Below, in pieces: positions 23,796 through 34,454 of a stretch of 64,000 nucleotides of DNA. Made by a program: the position numbers and the translations under genes. The notes under the pieces were generated by a model. It was given only the letters and a program-made list of their open reading frames with translations, did not search any database and was not told the origin of the DNA. Location: positions 1 to 64,000 of the forward strand of contig JACVRA010000333.1 of the NCBI GenBank assembly GCA_019828545.1. Reading direction: 5' to 3'. How positions within the stretch are numbered: the first letter of the stretch is position 1; every line of letters begins with the position of its first letter. The stretch comes from Paracamarosporium sp. OC-R06-R3 (lineage: Eukaryota > Ascomycota > Dothideomycetes > Pleosporales > Didymosphaeriaceae).

Positions 23796-25232
23796 TAAAG
23801 CAGAGATTGTGCAGTAAGTTGCAAATTTCCTATGAGGATAATGCTTACCAGCGGAACAGGGACGGCAGTGAAGGAATTCCGTCATGAAGGGTACTCGAGG
23901 GCGTAGTGGGCAAGCCACTTTCTAGACTTACAATGGATAGCGCTTCACAGGCCGTAAATCACATACAATGACAAAACGGCACTGTGTTTGGCTTAGCTAG
24001 TAAGATGTAAATGGATGAAATGTTATGGTCATGAGGAGCACTATGAGACCTAGCCCATCCTTGTAGAATTGAGTGCATAGTGTTCGTTCATCGGTTTATC
24101 ACGCGTCTTCCCATATGTTGGTCTCTCCGCCATAACGTGCTTTTGATCTAAGACTTCCAGAAAACTCAAGATTGCAGTGGCAGTGACGTCGCATAAGGAT
24201 GGCATCACGACAGTATGAAGGTCTGTGTAAATTCCAGAATGTAAGTAAACACGCCCTAAGAGGAGTCAGCTGTGTCAGATAGCAATCTAGGTTTTGATTT
24301 AACGGCGAAACTCGGCTCCAGACATGATGGTGAGCACATCGATAGAAACTCTAAGGTAGTAACGTTACGGTCCTTCGAGTGGAGCGATGGAGTGATCGAA
24401 AGCTGGAAGCACGCAGAGGGACAACTGGCTTTTGCGCACGTTCAGCCACTGAGTGGTTTGAGACAAATGGATGTAGCGGTGAGACAGCTTAGTCTGTGGC
24501 TGCGCTCGTGATAGCTCTCAATATGCCGCTCTGACGCCCTGTTGGGTCTTCGCGCGCAGATAGGGCACCTTGATCCAATCACCAGTCGGCTAGGTGCCCT
24601 CTGCTGTAAGCCACGACGCACGAGCTGCATTCGTCATATTAAGTCCGAGATAAGCAACGTTAGAAACGGCGCACTATTTGAACATAATCTAAACAACACG
24701 AAGACCAGGAGGATGAAGGAACAAAACGGCGAGATGGTACACTAGTGAACGACTAGACTGTATCACGTTAGCCTAGGGTGTGTATATCAACGTCACAAGA
24801 AATGTGAAGGGCAACCACCGATGTAGAGAGCAATCCGCAATGAACAGCTTATGTTGCTGAGATGTAGGTCCGATCTGCTAGTCGGAACTAAGACGTTTCT
24901 AGAAACCAATCCTCTATCGAAAGCCTAGGGCACGGCATGGCAAGGCCGAACGCAAGGCCGAACGCAAGGCTGAAAGTCGGAATGTGTGGATTGATTAGTG
25001 AATGCAACGCCTCAGCCTGATGGCATGGACAGTATGTTAATCGTATAGTGCGGACATGATGAGAACAGAGCGATTGGACTTCGAGCCTTTGAACATATGA
25101 AAACAGGATTGAATAGATTGTTGACTACCTAAAGAGTGGACGCCTAAGGAGGCAACATGTAAGGACAGACCAATAGATTCATTCAAGAGAAAAATGGGGG
25201 CTTGTGGTGGAACAACACAAGGTCAGTTGCCT
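23796..25232. other. Intergenic, no gene recognised
   Basis: About 1.4 kb with only short scattered frames and no motif. It contains a 12-bp tandem repeat at 24941-24976. A short region near 24345-24365 (AAACTCTAAGGTAG) resembles a piece of large-subunit rRNA only superficially. Confidence 0.45.
24941..24976 (+). repeat. 12-bp minisatellite, three units
   Basis: CAAGGCCGAACG is repeated exactly at 24941-24952 and 24953-24964 and a third time with changes (CAAGGCTGAAAG) at 24965-24976. No function proposed. Confidence 0.8.
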
Positions 25233-26231
25233 TCAAACCTTGTGAATTTGGACGCGCATTCCATGCATTCTCTTCATGTGCTCACACACTTTGTCGGAAC
25301 GGGGATAAGTGTAATTGCAAGATTGTATCATGCACCGGAATTCTGGCGTCTCGTGTCGCTGATGAACAGTGCGCTTGTGACGACGAAACTCGGCTGGCCG
25401 GCCAAACGTTGCGGCGCACCCAGGAACGTCGCAATCAAGGACAGTCGACTGACGGGGATTTCGCTGGGCTGCTACGCCAACTGGAGAGAATGCAACGCTA
25501 GCCAACGGTGGCTGCGGGGCAACTTGGCTAAGGTTGGGAACAGTGGAATTACCGAACGGCTTGGTGTTCTCTGGATGGTGCGAGCTGAAGCCGGTATGCC
25601 ACCACGAGTCTTGCCCTTGCTCGTGAGCAGACGCCGTAGACTGAAAGTCATTTTCTGGATACTGTAGTGCAACTCCAGATTCCATGGGTATATGGGGGCC
25701 TTTGCGCATATGCTGATGTCCACCAGTAGGGTCTATTTCAAATTCACTGGCAAAGTTGGTCGCAGTACCCTCGAAAGGCACACTTGCTCTGTAGGATGGG
25801 GTGCTTCTAAAGAGTACATTTGCTCTATTGAAGTCGATCAGAGTGCCTCCGATAGCCATACCTCCTCCATGGGGGATGTCGTGACTGAAGCCGGACTGGG
25901 GACACCCAACCGATGCATCTGTTCCATAGGCAGGGTGAGAACCTTGGCTTAAACCGGGGTCGATACCTTCCAAACAGACCAAGGAGGTTTTATCGATCGG
26001 GAAAATGTTAGTGAGTCCGGCCCCGGCTCCAGCTTCCCCAACAGGAAAGGATGGGTCCGTATTGATGCAATGACTTGTATGGATACCATTCTGTTGGGGC
26101 TGGCTCGTATACGTGTCCTCAAACGGGGTTTGGTAGACGTCATAGGGCAACGACGATGCGTTTTCGGTGTGTCGATGTACCAAGAGCGAAAAGGCATAAC
26201 TGCATGATGTTAAAAAAAAATCCTCACCCAT
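25233..26231 (-). CDS. C2H2 zinc-finger protein, probable transcription factor
   Basis: A 332-codon frame. Two C2H2 fingers sit at the C terminus: LDCDVPGCAATFGRPAEFRR followed by HKRTVHQ, and FRCMIQSCNYTYPRSDKVCE followed by HMKRMHG. The preceding about 250 residues are low-complexity, rich in Gly/Ser/Pro/His/Gln, as in many fungal regulators of this type. The start is uncertain: the frame begins MGEDFFLTSC across a T9 run, but an ATG at 26271-26269 opens MPFKNIGQPLTEADG, which would join at YAFSLLVHR if the 28 bases 26226-26199 (GTGAGG..CAG) were removed. That is shorter than normal fungal introns, so the simple start is kept. It is divergent from the C2H2-ankyrin gene 600 bp away. Target genes unknown. 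Confidence 0.75.
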   Translation of the reverse strand: MGEDFFLTSCSYAFSLLVHRHTENASSLPYDVYQTPFEDTYTSQPQQNGIHTSHCINTDPSFPVGEAGAGAGLTNIFPIDKTSLVCLEGIDPGLSQGSHPAYGTDASVGCPQSGFSHDIPHGGGMAIGGTLIDFNRANVLFRSTPSYRASVPFEGTATNFASEFEIDPTGGHQHMRKGPHIPMESGVALQYPENDFQSTASAHEQGQDSWWHTGFSSHHPENTKPFGNSTVPNLSQVAPQPPLASVAFSPVGVAAQRNPRQSTVLDCDVPGCAATFGRPAEFRRHKRTVHQRHETPEFRCMIQSCNYTYPRSDKVCEHMKRMHGMRVQIHKV

Positions 26232-26837
26232 CAGCCTCAGTTAGAGGCTGTCCGATGTTTTTGAATGGCATGTTTTCAGCCTCGCAACCGATGTATTGAA
26301 TCTGAGTTTTCAGTAATGTGGGATGATCTTACAACAATGTATGTAGTTGTGATGTTTCTCGGGGTGAAGGACATGAACGCAAACACGAAAGCGACGGTAA
26401 CTCGAAAGACTGTGTGACACCAAAGGTATGGGTGCTGCTCAGGATTCACAGGAGCTCTTTGTTCTGGGCCTTGAGCGCTACTTATCAAATTGATACGATC
26501 AGCTGACGGTCACATGAACTGCACGCCCGGCGAATGACTGTTCAGCCTCAGAAAGTAGCGAATCACGTCACATCTTGGTGCCCTATGCCAACACATTGGT
26601 AGCATTAACTCATCAACTTATTTTTGACAGATTTACAAAGGGTTTAAATAAGTGCAATCCTAAATTTCAGAGTTGAAGTTCTATGACTACTCGGATACAC
26701 AGTACTAAAGCGAAAGATTTCGAGCAGATTGCCCTTGTACTGTCTATTTTGGGGCAGTATAACGTATTCAAATTCCTGCACGGCGTTATACGTAGCATTT
26801 TTGATCACCGGGAGCCTTTCAAAACTACAGATCATCT

Positions 26838-28807
26838 ATGGAGTCTATTGTTGCTCCGTTCATTGTTGGAACCGATGAGATTTTTCAATGTGAATCTTGT
26901 TCGAAGACATTTAGCGAACGAAAGCGTTACACGTAAGACTCACCTCACGATAGAACGATATCACTACTAATATCTAACCAAGCCAACACCTAAACACACA
27001 CCTAAAGCCTCATCGATGCACTCAATGTCATAGGGGCTTCGCGCTCCGGAGAGATCTTGCTCGTCATGAACATTCGCGTCATCGCGTTGCACAGCAAATG
27101 TTCCCTTGTACGGTAGCTGGCTGTGCCTTCAAAGCGACACGCAAAGATAATTTGCCCCAGCACATGCGGAAGATCCACAAAATTGCCTCAAAACCTTTGT
27201 TTCAGCATAGAAAGTGCTTGAAAGGTGCGCCTAATGAGCTACACGTAACAATCGAGACCGCCCCCACAAGCTCTATGCTTGAACATCATTCCACCTCTGT
27301 CTTCAATGCAGCCGCGGCAGGAAATATCGCATTACTGGAACGATTCCGCCAGTCCGGTGCAGATCTTTTTGCAATAGCGGATGATGGCTCCAGTGTGCTA
27401 CACACAGCAGCGAGGGCTGCAAGCGTGCAGGCAGTGGAATACCTTCTGTCACTAGGTCTACCATTCAACAAACTCAATGATAGGAGAAGGACACCCTTAC
27501 ATGAAGCAGCACTAGCTGGAAGCTGGGAGACCATGACAATTTTGATGCGAGCGGATGATCATCCACACGATCGGCCCTCTGAAGATGTTACCGTGGGTCG
27601 TTATCTCGTGGAGTCTGAGAATATCGGTGCAATCGCAGCTTTCATTGGTCACCATGGTGGACGAATTATCGATGCGGGGGGGTATTCAATGCTGCATGTA
27701 GCCGCAGGAGCAAAAAATGCGGCAGTCGTGAGATTACTTCTTGGTTATCAAGGACTCGACATCAATCGGAATAGCACGAAGAGAAGCGCCGCAATACATA
27801 TCGCGGCAAAGAACGGGAATGTCGATATATTAAGGTTATTGCTAGCTTACCCTGGCATTGATGTTAATGCAAAGGCGAAAACCTACCCGATGCGGCCTTT
27901 GGAATTTGCAATAGGACATGGTCATGAAGAGGTGGTCAGACTTTTACTTGAACAAAAAGACATTCAGTTCGTCCTAGGTTCATGGCCAAGACATGAGATC
28001 CGGTTCAGTTTAGAGAGATTCCAATATCGCACAGGCCAGATACTACTCCAACATGCCAGCGTCCAGAGCAACGGTGCAATCTGTCCCATTCTCCGAGCAA
28101 TTGCAAGGGGCCACGAAGATGAGGTGTTAGATCTGCTCTCCAAGACTAACTCTCCTCTGAAGAATGACCTACACGATACCAACTTGAATCCTTTCAGTTG
28201 GGCAATTGCATTGGGTTATAGCACTATTGCGAAGCGGCTTATGGACACTCCTGCCACACGCACGTGCGTCAACGTCAACGCTGGTTTCGAGTATTGGGGC
28301 ATGACACTGATTGGTATCGCCGCGCGACAAGGCGATCAATCAACACTGGAACTACTGTTGAACCATCCTGATATTCAACCAAACGGAGGGAATCCCTTGT
28401 ATGAGGCTATCAAAGGGAAACATCTCGAGGCAATGGAGCTATTGCTCTCATATCCGATGATCGATCCTAATAAGTCAAATCCTCTGATCAAGGCTACAGA
28501 TCAAAATAGTCTTGAGATGGTCAAAATGCTGCTTGCCTCTCCCCAGACAGACGTGAATCAGAAAAATTGGCCGGGAGAAACGGCTCTGTACGTTGCTGTA
28601 AAGCGTGGTAACCTGGACATCATCTTGCTGATACTTCAGCAATCTAAAGTTGAAGTCAACGCTGTGATTACCTGGACTTTGCGTTCAACAGTACCAGGGC
28701 GTCATACAGTACTTGATCTCGCTCTTCGTAAAAACACTACCGATATTGTCGAAATTCTCCGCAGCTATGGGGCAAAAACTGTGACGGAATTGGGTCTGTC
28801 TTCTTGA
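26838..28807 (+). CDS. C2H2 zinc-finger/ankyrin-repeat fusion protein
   Basis: Two exons, 26838-26932 and 26983-28807, with a 50-nt intron (GTAAGA..ACCAAG), 639 residues. The intron splits finger 1; joining it restores FQCESCSKTFSERKRYTQHL then NTHLKPH, followed directly by finger 2 (HRCTQCHRGFALRRDLARHE then HSRH) and finger 3 (FPCTVAGCAFKATRKDNLPQ then HMRKIHK). From about residue 150 there is an ankyrin-repeat array, with consensus-like units such as SVLHTAARAASVQAVEYLLS, TPLHEAALAGSWETM, SAAIHIAAKNGNVDILRLLL, MRPLEFAIGHGHEEVVRLLL and TALYVAVKRGNLDIILLIL. Fingers suggest nucleic-acid binding, and the repeats a protein-interaction surface, so a regulatory role is likely but unproven. Repeats in the middle (about 310-400) are degenerate. 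Such combinations occur in expanded ankyrin families of Pezizomycotina. Confidence 0.85.
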
Positions 28808-29084
28808 GCCACATATCCAGGAAACGGTATTATTTTTTCGCAAACACTTTGTTACTTACGCTGGTCTGCTTGCCTCCATCAACTACCAAACCGCAATTCG
28901 GACTGCAGTACGACGTACCGATGATCTAGGGATGACAGCTCAAAAATTGTTTTGGAAGGACACGATGCTCTATATCCACACAAAATGAGCATCTATTAAA
29001 AGAACAAGGGGCGGATGGCGGTTACAGTGTATCTCTCCTAGGAAACACCCTCATGATATACAAACCATGTATGCAAGAATTCGC
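28808..29084. other. Convergent intergenic spacer
   Basis: 277 bp between the ends of the ankyrin gene and the esterase, which converge. It must hold both transcript ends. Nothing else is seen. Confidence 0.5.
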
Positions 29085-30981
29085 CTAAACTTCAGTCAAA
29101 TTGACCTTCGTTCCTGCTGGTGGTGCGACTTCCAACGCTTGTATTACAGGCCACAATGCTTTACACCTTTGCCTGAACCCTTCGCCTTCGACCTCTTCCT
29201 CACCCCCCATTGCCGTCCCATTCGCACCTCCAACCTTCAGAGTTCTGCCATCAAACGCTTTTTCCCATTTGGGCGCTCCGCTCCACCTTCCAACGTTGGG
29301 GTCCAACCATCTCACAAAACTCGTCACATATCCCTGCACCAATAGCACAACATCCGCATTTATTCCCCCAGGTAGGTAAGATTTAGGAGGATTTCCATCG
29401 GCGTTATTGGGCCCCCAAATAGCATGCAGTTCAACAGTATGATACGCACCTCTGCCGCGCGCTTCGAGGTCCGGGTCCAGAACCGCCCAATCATACACCC
29501 AAGACGAGTGCCCCGCGTAGATGCGTGAGGCGCATTTAAATCCGATTTCGCCTACAGCGTTGCTCGCTGCGCGCCAGAGGCGGCCTGCGTTCGGAAACAC
29601 TGGCTGACTTCTAGATGCATACATGGCAACGAGACCGTCGAGAGCGGATTCGGAAAGGAAGGGCGCTAGTTGAGAAAAGAAAGTACGGAAATCGGTCGTG
29701 GAGTTTATATACGTCGGTGTAGAATCGGTACCTTCGTTGGCGGTGGTGCCGAATATTGTTGGTGTTTTGCGGAGGGTTTCGGCATAGGCAGAATTAAGGA
29801 GGAGACTGGAGGGGATGATGTCTGTGTCGAAGGTTGGACCGAACCTATAAATTTGTTAAGGATTAAGGTAACTGAGTTATATCAGTGTTGACATACTGGC
29901 AATTAGTTGTCGCCAGTCTTGTGGCATTAGCTTCTCTCAGGCATGCGAGGGAGGAGCTACTGGTTGTATTCGAGCACCCGACAACTTTAGCCAAACAATC
30001 GAACTGTGCCTGAGCTTGCTCGAGCGTCTTCAACTGAATCGTACCTGTTGACTCCGCGATGACTCCTTTGAACAAGTTCTTGCCTTCGATAGCTGGTGAT
30101 GCCATCAAAATTACAATCGACATAGCACCCGCAGAATCACCGCTCAGTACTATGTGTTCTGGATCACCTCCAAACTATGTTGCGTTAGCGAGAGATTTCG
30201 TTTCACCGGATCGTGTTGATGTACCTACCTTGTTGATGTGTTTCTTTGTCCATTCTAATGCTTTGATCTGATCCCTAATCCCGTTGTTGGTGTTTCCATC
30301 AATCTCATTACCAAACAACCACCCATACGGACCGACTCGATAATTGATCGATACAACAATCATGTTTCCGAGCTTCGCAAGATCGCTACCTAAGCCTCTT
30401 GTCAGCCCAATTTGTGTCACTTCTCAACCACACAACGAAGGTCACACTAAAGAACCTCAGAATGTGTTATTACACCCATATGTGCAGATGACGTTCTGCA
30501 GGTTAACTCGACTCACCATTGTAGTTCGCATTCGAATTACTCGTAAACCCACCACCCTGGATAAAAAACATAACGGGTAAGTCACTCTCCTCGGTAGCAT
30601 TACTCGGTGCAAAGACATTAACAAACAAGCAGTCTTCTCCAATAGTGAATCTCGTACTCGGTTTATACGTCCAATCATCGGGGCTTTGCGCGAGGCAGAT
30701 GTTGCCGAACTGGGTCTCTCGTCAGCATCGTGCTCTTGACCAGCACATAAAGACGCAGAACTTACTTTTGACGCATCCTGTACTTTGTGGGCGATTTGCG
30801 GGTCCACGGGTGCTCTGAAGCGTAGGCCGCCGAGAGGGGGAGATGCATACCGCATTCCTAGCCACTGCGTCGTTCCATCGCCTACAACCCGGCCTTTGTA
30901 TTTTGCGTATCCTAGATTGACCGTTGTTCCCACAGCGTTTACGACCGAGACACTTGCTGCAAGTAATGCTAAGGCCTTCAT
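29085..30981 (-). CDS. Secreted type-B carboxylesterase/lipase
   Basis: Five exons on the minus strand: 30981-30766, 30709-30517, 30389-30229, 30174-29897, 29844-29085, 535 residues. A hydrophobic signal peptide (MKALALLAASVSVVNA) predicts secretion. The alpha/beta-hydrolase fold shows the type-B signature EDCLFVNVFAP, an oxyanion-hole FFIQGGGF, the nucleophile elbow LSGDSAGA (Ser204), the acid in FGTTANEG (Glu320) and the histidine in AYHTVEL (His418), so the triad is complete. Several Asn-x-Ser/Thr sites fit a secreted glycoprotein. Such enzymes hydrolyse carboxylic esters; this one could be a general esterase or act on secondary metabolites or xenobiotics, and the substrate cannot be told. 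Length is normal for the family. It is not in a visible metabolite cluster. Confidence 0.9.
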
Positions 30982-32025
30982 ATCGCTCTTTGACTTCCTG
31001 GTCTCTGTGCAACGGGGTCGTTAGGATAGGTGCAGTGAAATCGAGGGGGAGGAAGATTGCAGAATAGACACCAAACCTAAGGACCCAACAGTGGTTTTTA
31101 TTATATACGCTTCCATGGTCGCATACTGTTTCTCATATTGAAGACAATGGCTGAAAGCTACTGAAAGCTAGCTAGGGTAATCATCCTTTACCCAATATAT
31201 TCGCACCAATCACTCGACCACCCCCGCCATACTCGTATGCACCGTGAACCTAGCGTAGCGCAGTATGCCTCTGGCATTACCCAAACAGGTCTTTATATTC
31301 GTTCTCGACGTTCGAAACCTCTTCTTGCTTTTAAACGGATGCGGACCAGGCCACGTTACGCTTGCACTGTTCGATTATACCGTAAAGAGCATTCGCTGGA
31401 AGGGGTGGACTCGGACACAAGGAAAGTGGTCATCAACTGTTGATCAAGTCAATCAATCTCTTACAGACGTAAGCGAAGTATCATAGTTGTCTAAGCTAAG
31501 TACGCGGCATTCGTTGGACCTGTAAGCCCTTGGACCAGAGCCAACCGCCGTGTAACAAGATAAAGCTCAATGCCAACGTAGCAGCGTATCCCAGCAGAAC
31601 TTTTGATTGCCCTCCCGTACCCTCGTATCGAAAACCATCAGCCCATTCATCCCCATCCACCCATGCATCAAAGACACCCACACACCCACACATATACAAA
31701 TCCTAGGAGCTCCTAGGACTTGACGAGAAACCGAGAGAAAGAGGAATATTAGAGTACAAAAACCGTAATCACGGTCCGATAGTGGTATTGAGACATTAAG
31801 TGGTCGAGGCGACCTAATGAGAACCTCTGAGCGTCGACGCACAGCTCTCTAGCAAAGTAAGAGAAAGTGATGTAGGGTCGATGAACTCCTTCTGCTGTCC
31901 ACTTCCATTCAGGAAGTCAGCAAATTCATGCTCATGGCCGGTAAAATCAGCGATGATAACCCCAATTAAGCGTGCATAAGATGTCATAAGATGTGAAAAA
32001 GCGAACCAAGCTAACATGAGGGATA
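30982..32025. other. Intergenic, no gene recognised
   Basis: Upstream region of the esterase and downstream region of the AreB-like gene. Contains several short frames with no motif, including repeated CACACCCACACA-like simple sequence near 31670-31695. No RNA gene was seen. Confidence 0.45.
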
Positions 32026-33026
32026 TTACTCCGTCAGAGAGCTAATCGGAGAGCCTGCTCGGCTCTCGTCGACAAGGTCGCTAAGTCGCATTTTCTTGTG
32101 CCGTGGACCTTCGGCCTCTAGCTCCTCCAACCGCCTCTTCAGATCCGCCTCTCGCTGCTTGATCTCCTCCAGCTCGGCCTTCAACTGCGATTCTCGTCCT
32201 CGTGCGGCCTGCTCGCTTGTTTCCAGCTCAGTAACACGCCCTCGGAAGAGGTCGTTGATGACTTCTAATTCGGATACGCGGGTCTTCAGAGCGGTATTCT
32301 GCGCAGCTAGCGTGTCGTATGGCGGGGGTGCTTCCAGGTGTGAACCGTTGGACAAGGACATGGCGCCTGGAGAGGGTTGCCGGAAGCCAAAGTTGGGTAG
32401 GGAAGGGGAGTGGAAGGCATCGCCGTGCAGAGCACCGTCGAACATGTGCTGGGGAGCGATGTTGGACGGGTGAGGGAAGCCAGGAGTACCGGTGCGCGAG
32501 ATGGGCGACTGTGACCGGTCTGAGAGACCGGAGGAGATTTTGCCAGAGGCACGACGATGCTGTGCGAGACCCTGGAAGGCGTCGGCGTCGGGGTGAGCGG
32601 CGGGAAGGCCGTTCATCTCACCAGCCTGGGCAGCAGTTAGCGTGTGTAACGAGGGTACAGGTGGCATGCCGACCTTCTTGCGAGCACCGGGCCCGCCCGT
32701 CTTGACGCGATTGCGGCTCTTGATGACATCGGTCTTGAGGGAGATGGGCCGCGGACGGCCGTGCAGCTTCAGGAAGAGGCCGCAGGCGTTGCACAGCACG
32801 GAGCCGGACTCATCGCGGCGCCACAGGGGCGTGGTGGACGTGGTGCAGTTCTGGCAGACGGGCTAGGGAATGAGGTCAGAAATGGTCTTATCCTTATCGC
32901 AGACTCACAATCGATAGCAGTTGGCGAGCACGCGCGCGCACGGCCACGGCAACAAGGACGGGGCAGGCTTACGGGAGAGTTCTGCGAACCACCAGCGGTG
33001 GCAGGCGCGGCGGTTGCGTAGGTCAT
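32026..33026 (-). CDS. areB: GATA zinc-finger transcription factor, AreB/Asd4-like
   Basis: From the first in-frame ATG (33026) the exons are 33026-32973 and 32862-32026, 296 residues, with a 110-nt intron. The GATA finger starts just after the splice: [20 protein letters not shown] then [18 protein letters not shown], i.e. CX2C-X17-18-CX2C, with the basic tail [13 protein letters not shown]. The C-terminal about 90 residues form a strong Leu/Glu/Arg coiled coil ([39 protein letters not shown]), and a basic KKMR. A single finger plus C-terminal leucine-zipper-like coiled coil is the signature of AreB (Aspergillus), Asd4 (Neurospora) and yeast Gzf3/Dal80, which repress or modulate nitrogen-regulated genes with AreA. 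An open, ATG-less 175-codon exon (33208-33734) splices in frame upstream, so the true protein is probably longer. Confidence 0.9.
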
Positions 33027-33207
33027 GCTGAGGCCATTGGAGAGTCTGCGCGGCAGTCAGCGAGGTGTGGAAAAGTTCGAGGGGCCGCCAAGACCAGATA
33101 AGGAAGGGGGAAGGCGCTACTGGCGGGCAGCTCCAAGCACAGGCAGGCGCGCCCGACGCAGGCCCTCGACCTCGACCTGCACCGGCAGGAGGCCCCGTTG
33201 CACGCAC

Positions 33208-33734
33208 CTTTGCGGCGGCGACACGTTGCTCGGCGGCGTGCGTCGGAGGAGCGTGTCGTTGTAGTCGTTGCTGTCCTTTGCGGCTGCGGGGCTGGGCGCC
33301 GCGACGGATGCGAGGGCAGACAGGGCGGGCAGCTGGAGCGAGGCGTGGCTGCCGTGGCGCTGGTTGGTGAAGGAGGCTACCGTCGATGTCGACGACGGGC
33401 GCGAGATCTCATGGCCGATGGACGGCAGAGACGGCTTGTCGTCGAAGGCGGGCGCCGTCTTGAAGGCGGGCAGGTCGAAGGCCTGCAGGATCGAGGGCCG
33501 TCGGAACGTGTCGCTGGCCTGGGGCCGCGGAAGGACCGACGTCGCCAGCGTTGCGGAAGCCGTTGCGGAGTGCGGGCGAGAAACGAACGTCGTCTCTCGC
33601 GGGCGTGGTGGATGTCGAGGGTACGCGGGTACGCGGGTCCGAGGGCGAGAGACGGCGGCGAAGGCGGGCAGGCAGAAAAGGAGCGACGGTGCTGGGCGAG
33701 CGTGTGTGTGGAGGGTGTAAAGAGCGTCTTCAAA
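33208..33734 (-). other. ATG-less open exon upstream of areB
   Basis: Minus-strand frame open from the stop at 33737-33735 to a GTGCGT donor at 33207. It splices over 162 nt (to CGCGCAG, ending 33046) to bases 33045-33027, continuing in frame into the areB ATG (..[11 protein letters not shown]). Its 175 codons contain no Met, yet the sequence looks coding: it includes RRPSILQAFDLPAFKTAP and DDKPSLPSIGHEISRPSS. It may be translated from a near-cognate codon or joined to an ATG exon further upstream. Confidence 0.55.
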
Positions 33735-34454
33735 TCAAAGGAGCGTGGACGTGTCGAGCAAGCAGAAGTGAGGGACAGTAAGCTTAAGGGGTCAAAGCCC
33801 GTATGCTAGGGGTGTCGATAGTGGTATCGCCCACCCACCCAACGTAATTAGAACTAATTTGGTGACCTGCATGACCTCACAAGGCCCTCGTAGCGCCTGC
33901 GCTCCCCTTTGAGATTGACCGTTTTGCCTTTGTCGTGCAGACATGGCCCTGCCCGTGGATCCGCTGCAGACGCGCCCCTTTGCTGGTGGCAGCACCGGAA
34001 CAGAACCACTCGGAGCCTCGCCTGCACACGCAGCTGGACGACGGGCCTGGGGCTGGCAGCTGTTCGTCATGTCTCTGCACTCTGCACTCCCTCCAGGGCG
34101 CGTACCCGCAGAGCCTCGGCGCTTATCCGATCCAGTTCAGGGGCATGCGAACGAATCTGCACGCTAACCCCACAACAAGCAACGGCCATCATTCCACGAG
34201 CTGCGTGCCCGTGCGCCGTCTCCCATGTCCTCCGCCCATGCTAACAGGAGCCCTCGTCGACGCCACGGTCATCACCATCGTCTGCACGCTGCGGGAGGAG
34301 GGGCTGCATTCGTTCTGTCGAGCTGCATACTCTGTTCTGCCTACAGCTGCCCGCGTAGCCTCACCAACGCGGGCCTCAAGTTCCAATAAAACCAGCCCGG
34401 GATCACGAGATTTGACTCTGGGCAGCCCCTGCGGCGCGCCTACGTGTACCTCGA
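33735..34454. other. Intergenic between areB 5' end and SRP68 3' end
   Basis: Expected to contain the areB promoter and leader. Frames on both strands overlap and lack motifs. An ATG at 33870-33868 is a possible start for an extra areB 5' exon, but I could not build a convincing junction. Confidence 0.4.

Noticed and set aside
24345..24365. Similarity to large-subunit rRNA (CTAAGGTAG)
   Set aside because: Only a dozen bases match and the surrounding sequence is not rRNA; too short to call a fragment or a snoRNA guide.
33198..33809. 203-codon plus-strand frame opposite the AreB 5' region
   Set aside because: It is an Arg/Gly-rich shadow of the ATG-less minus-strand exon, with no family match.
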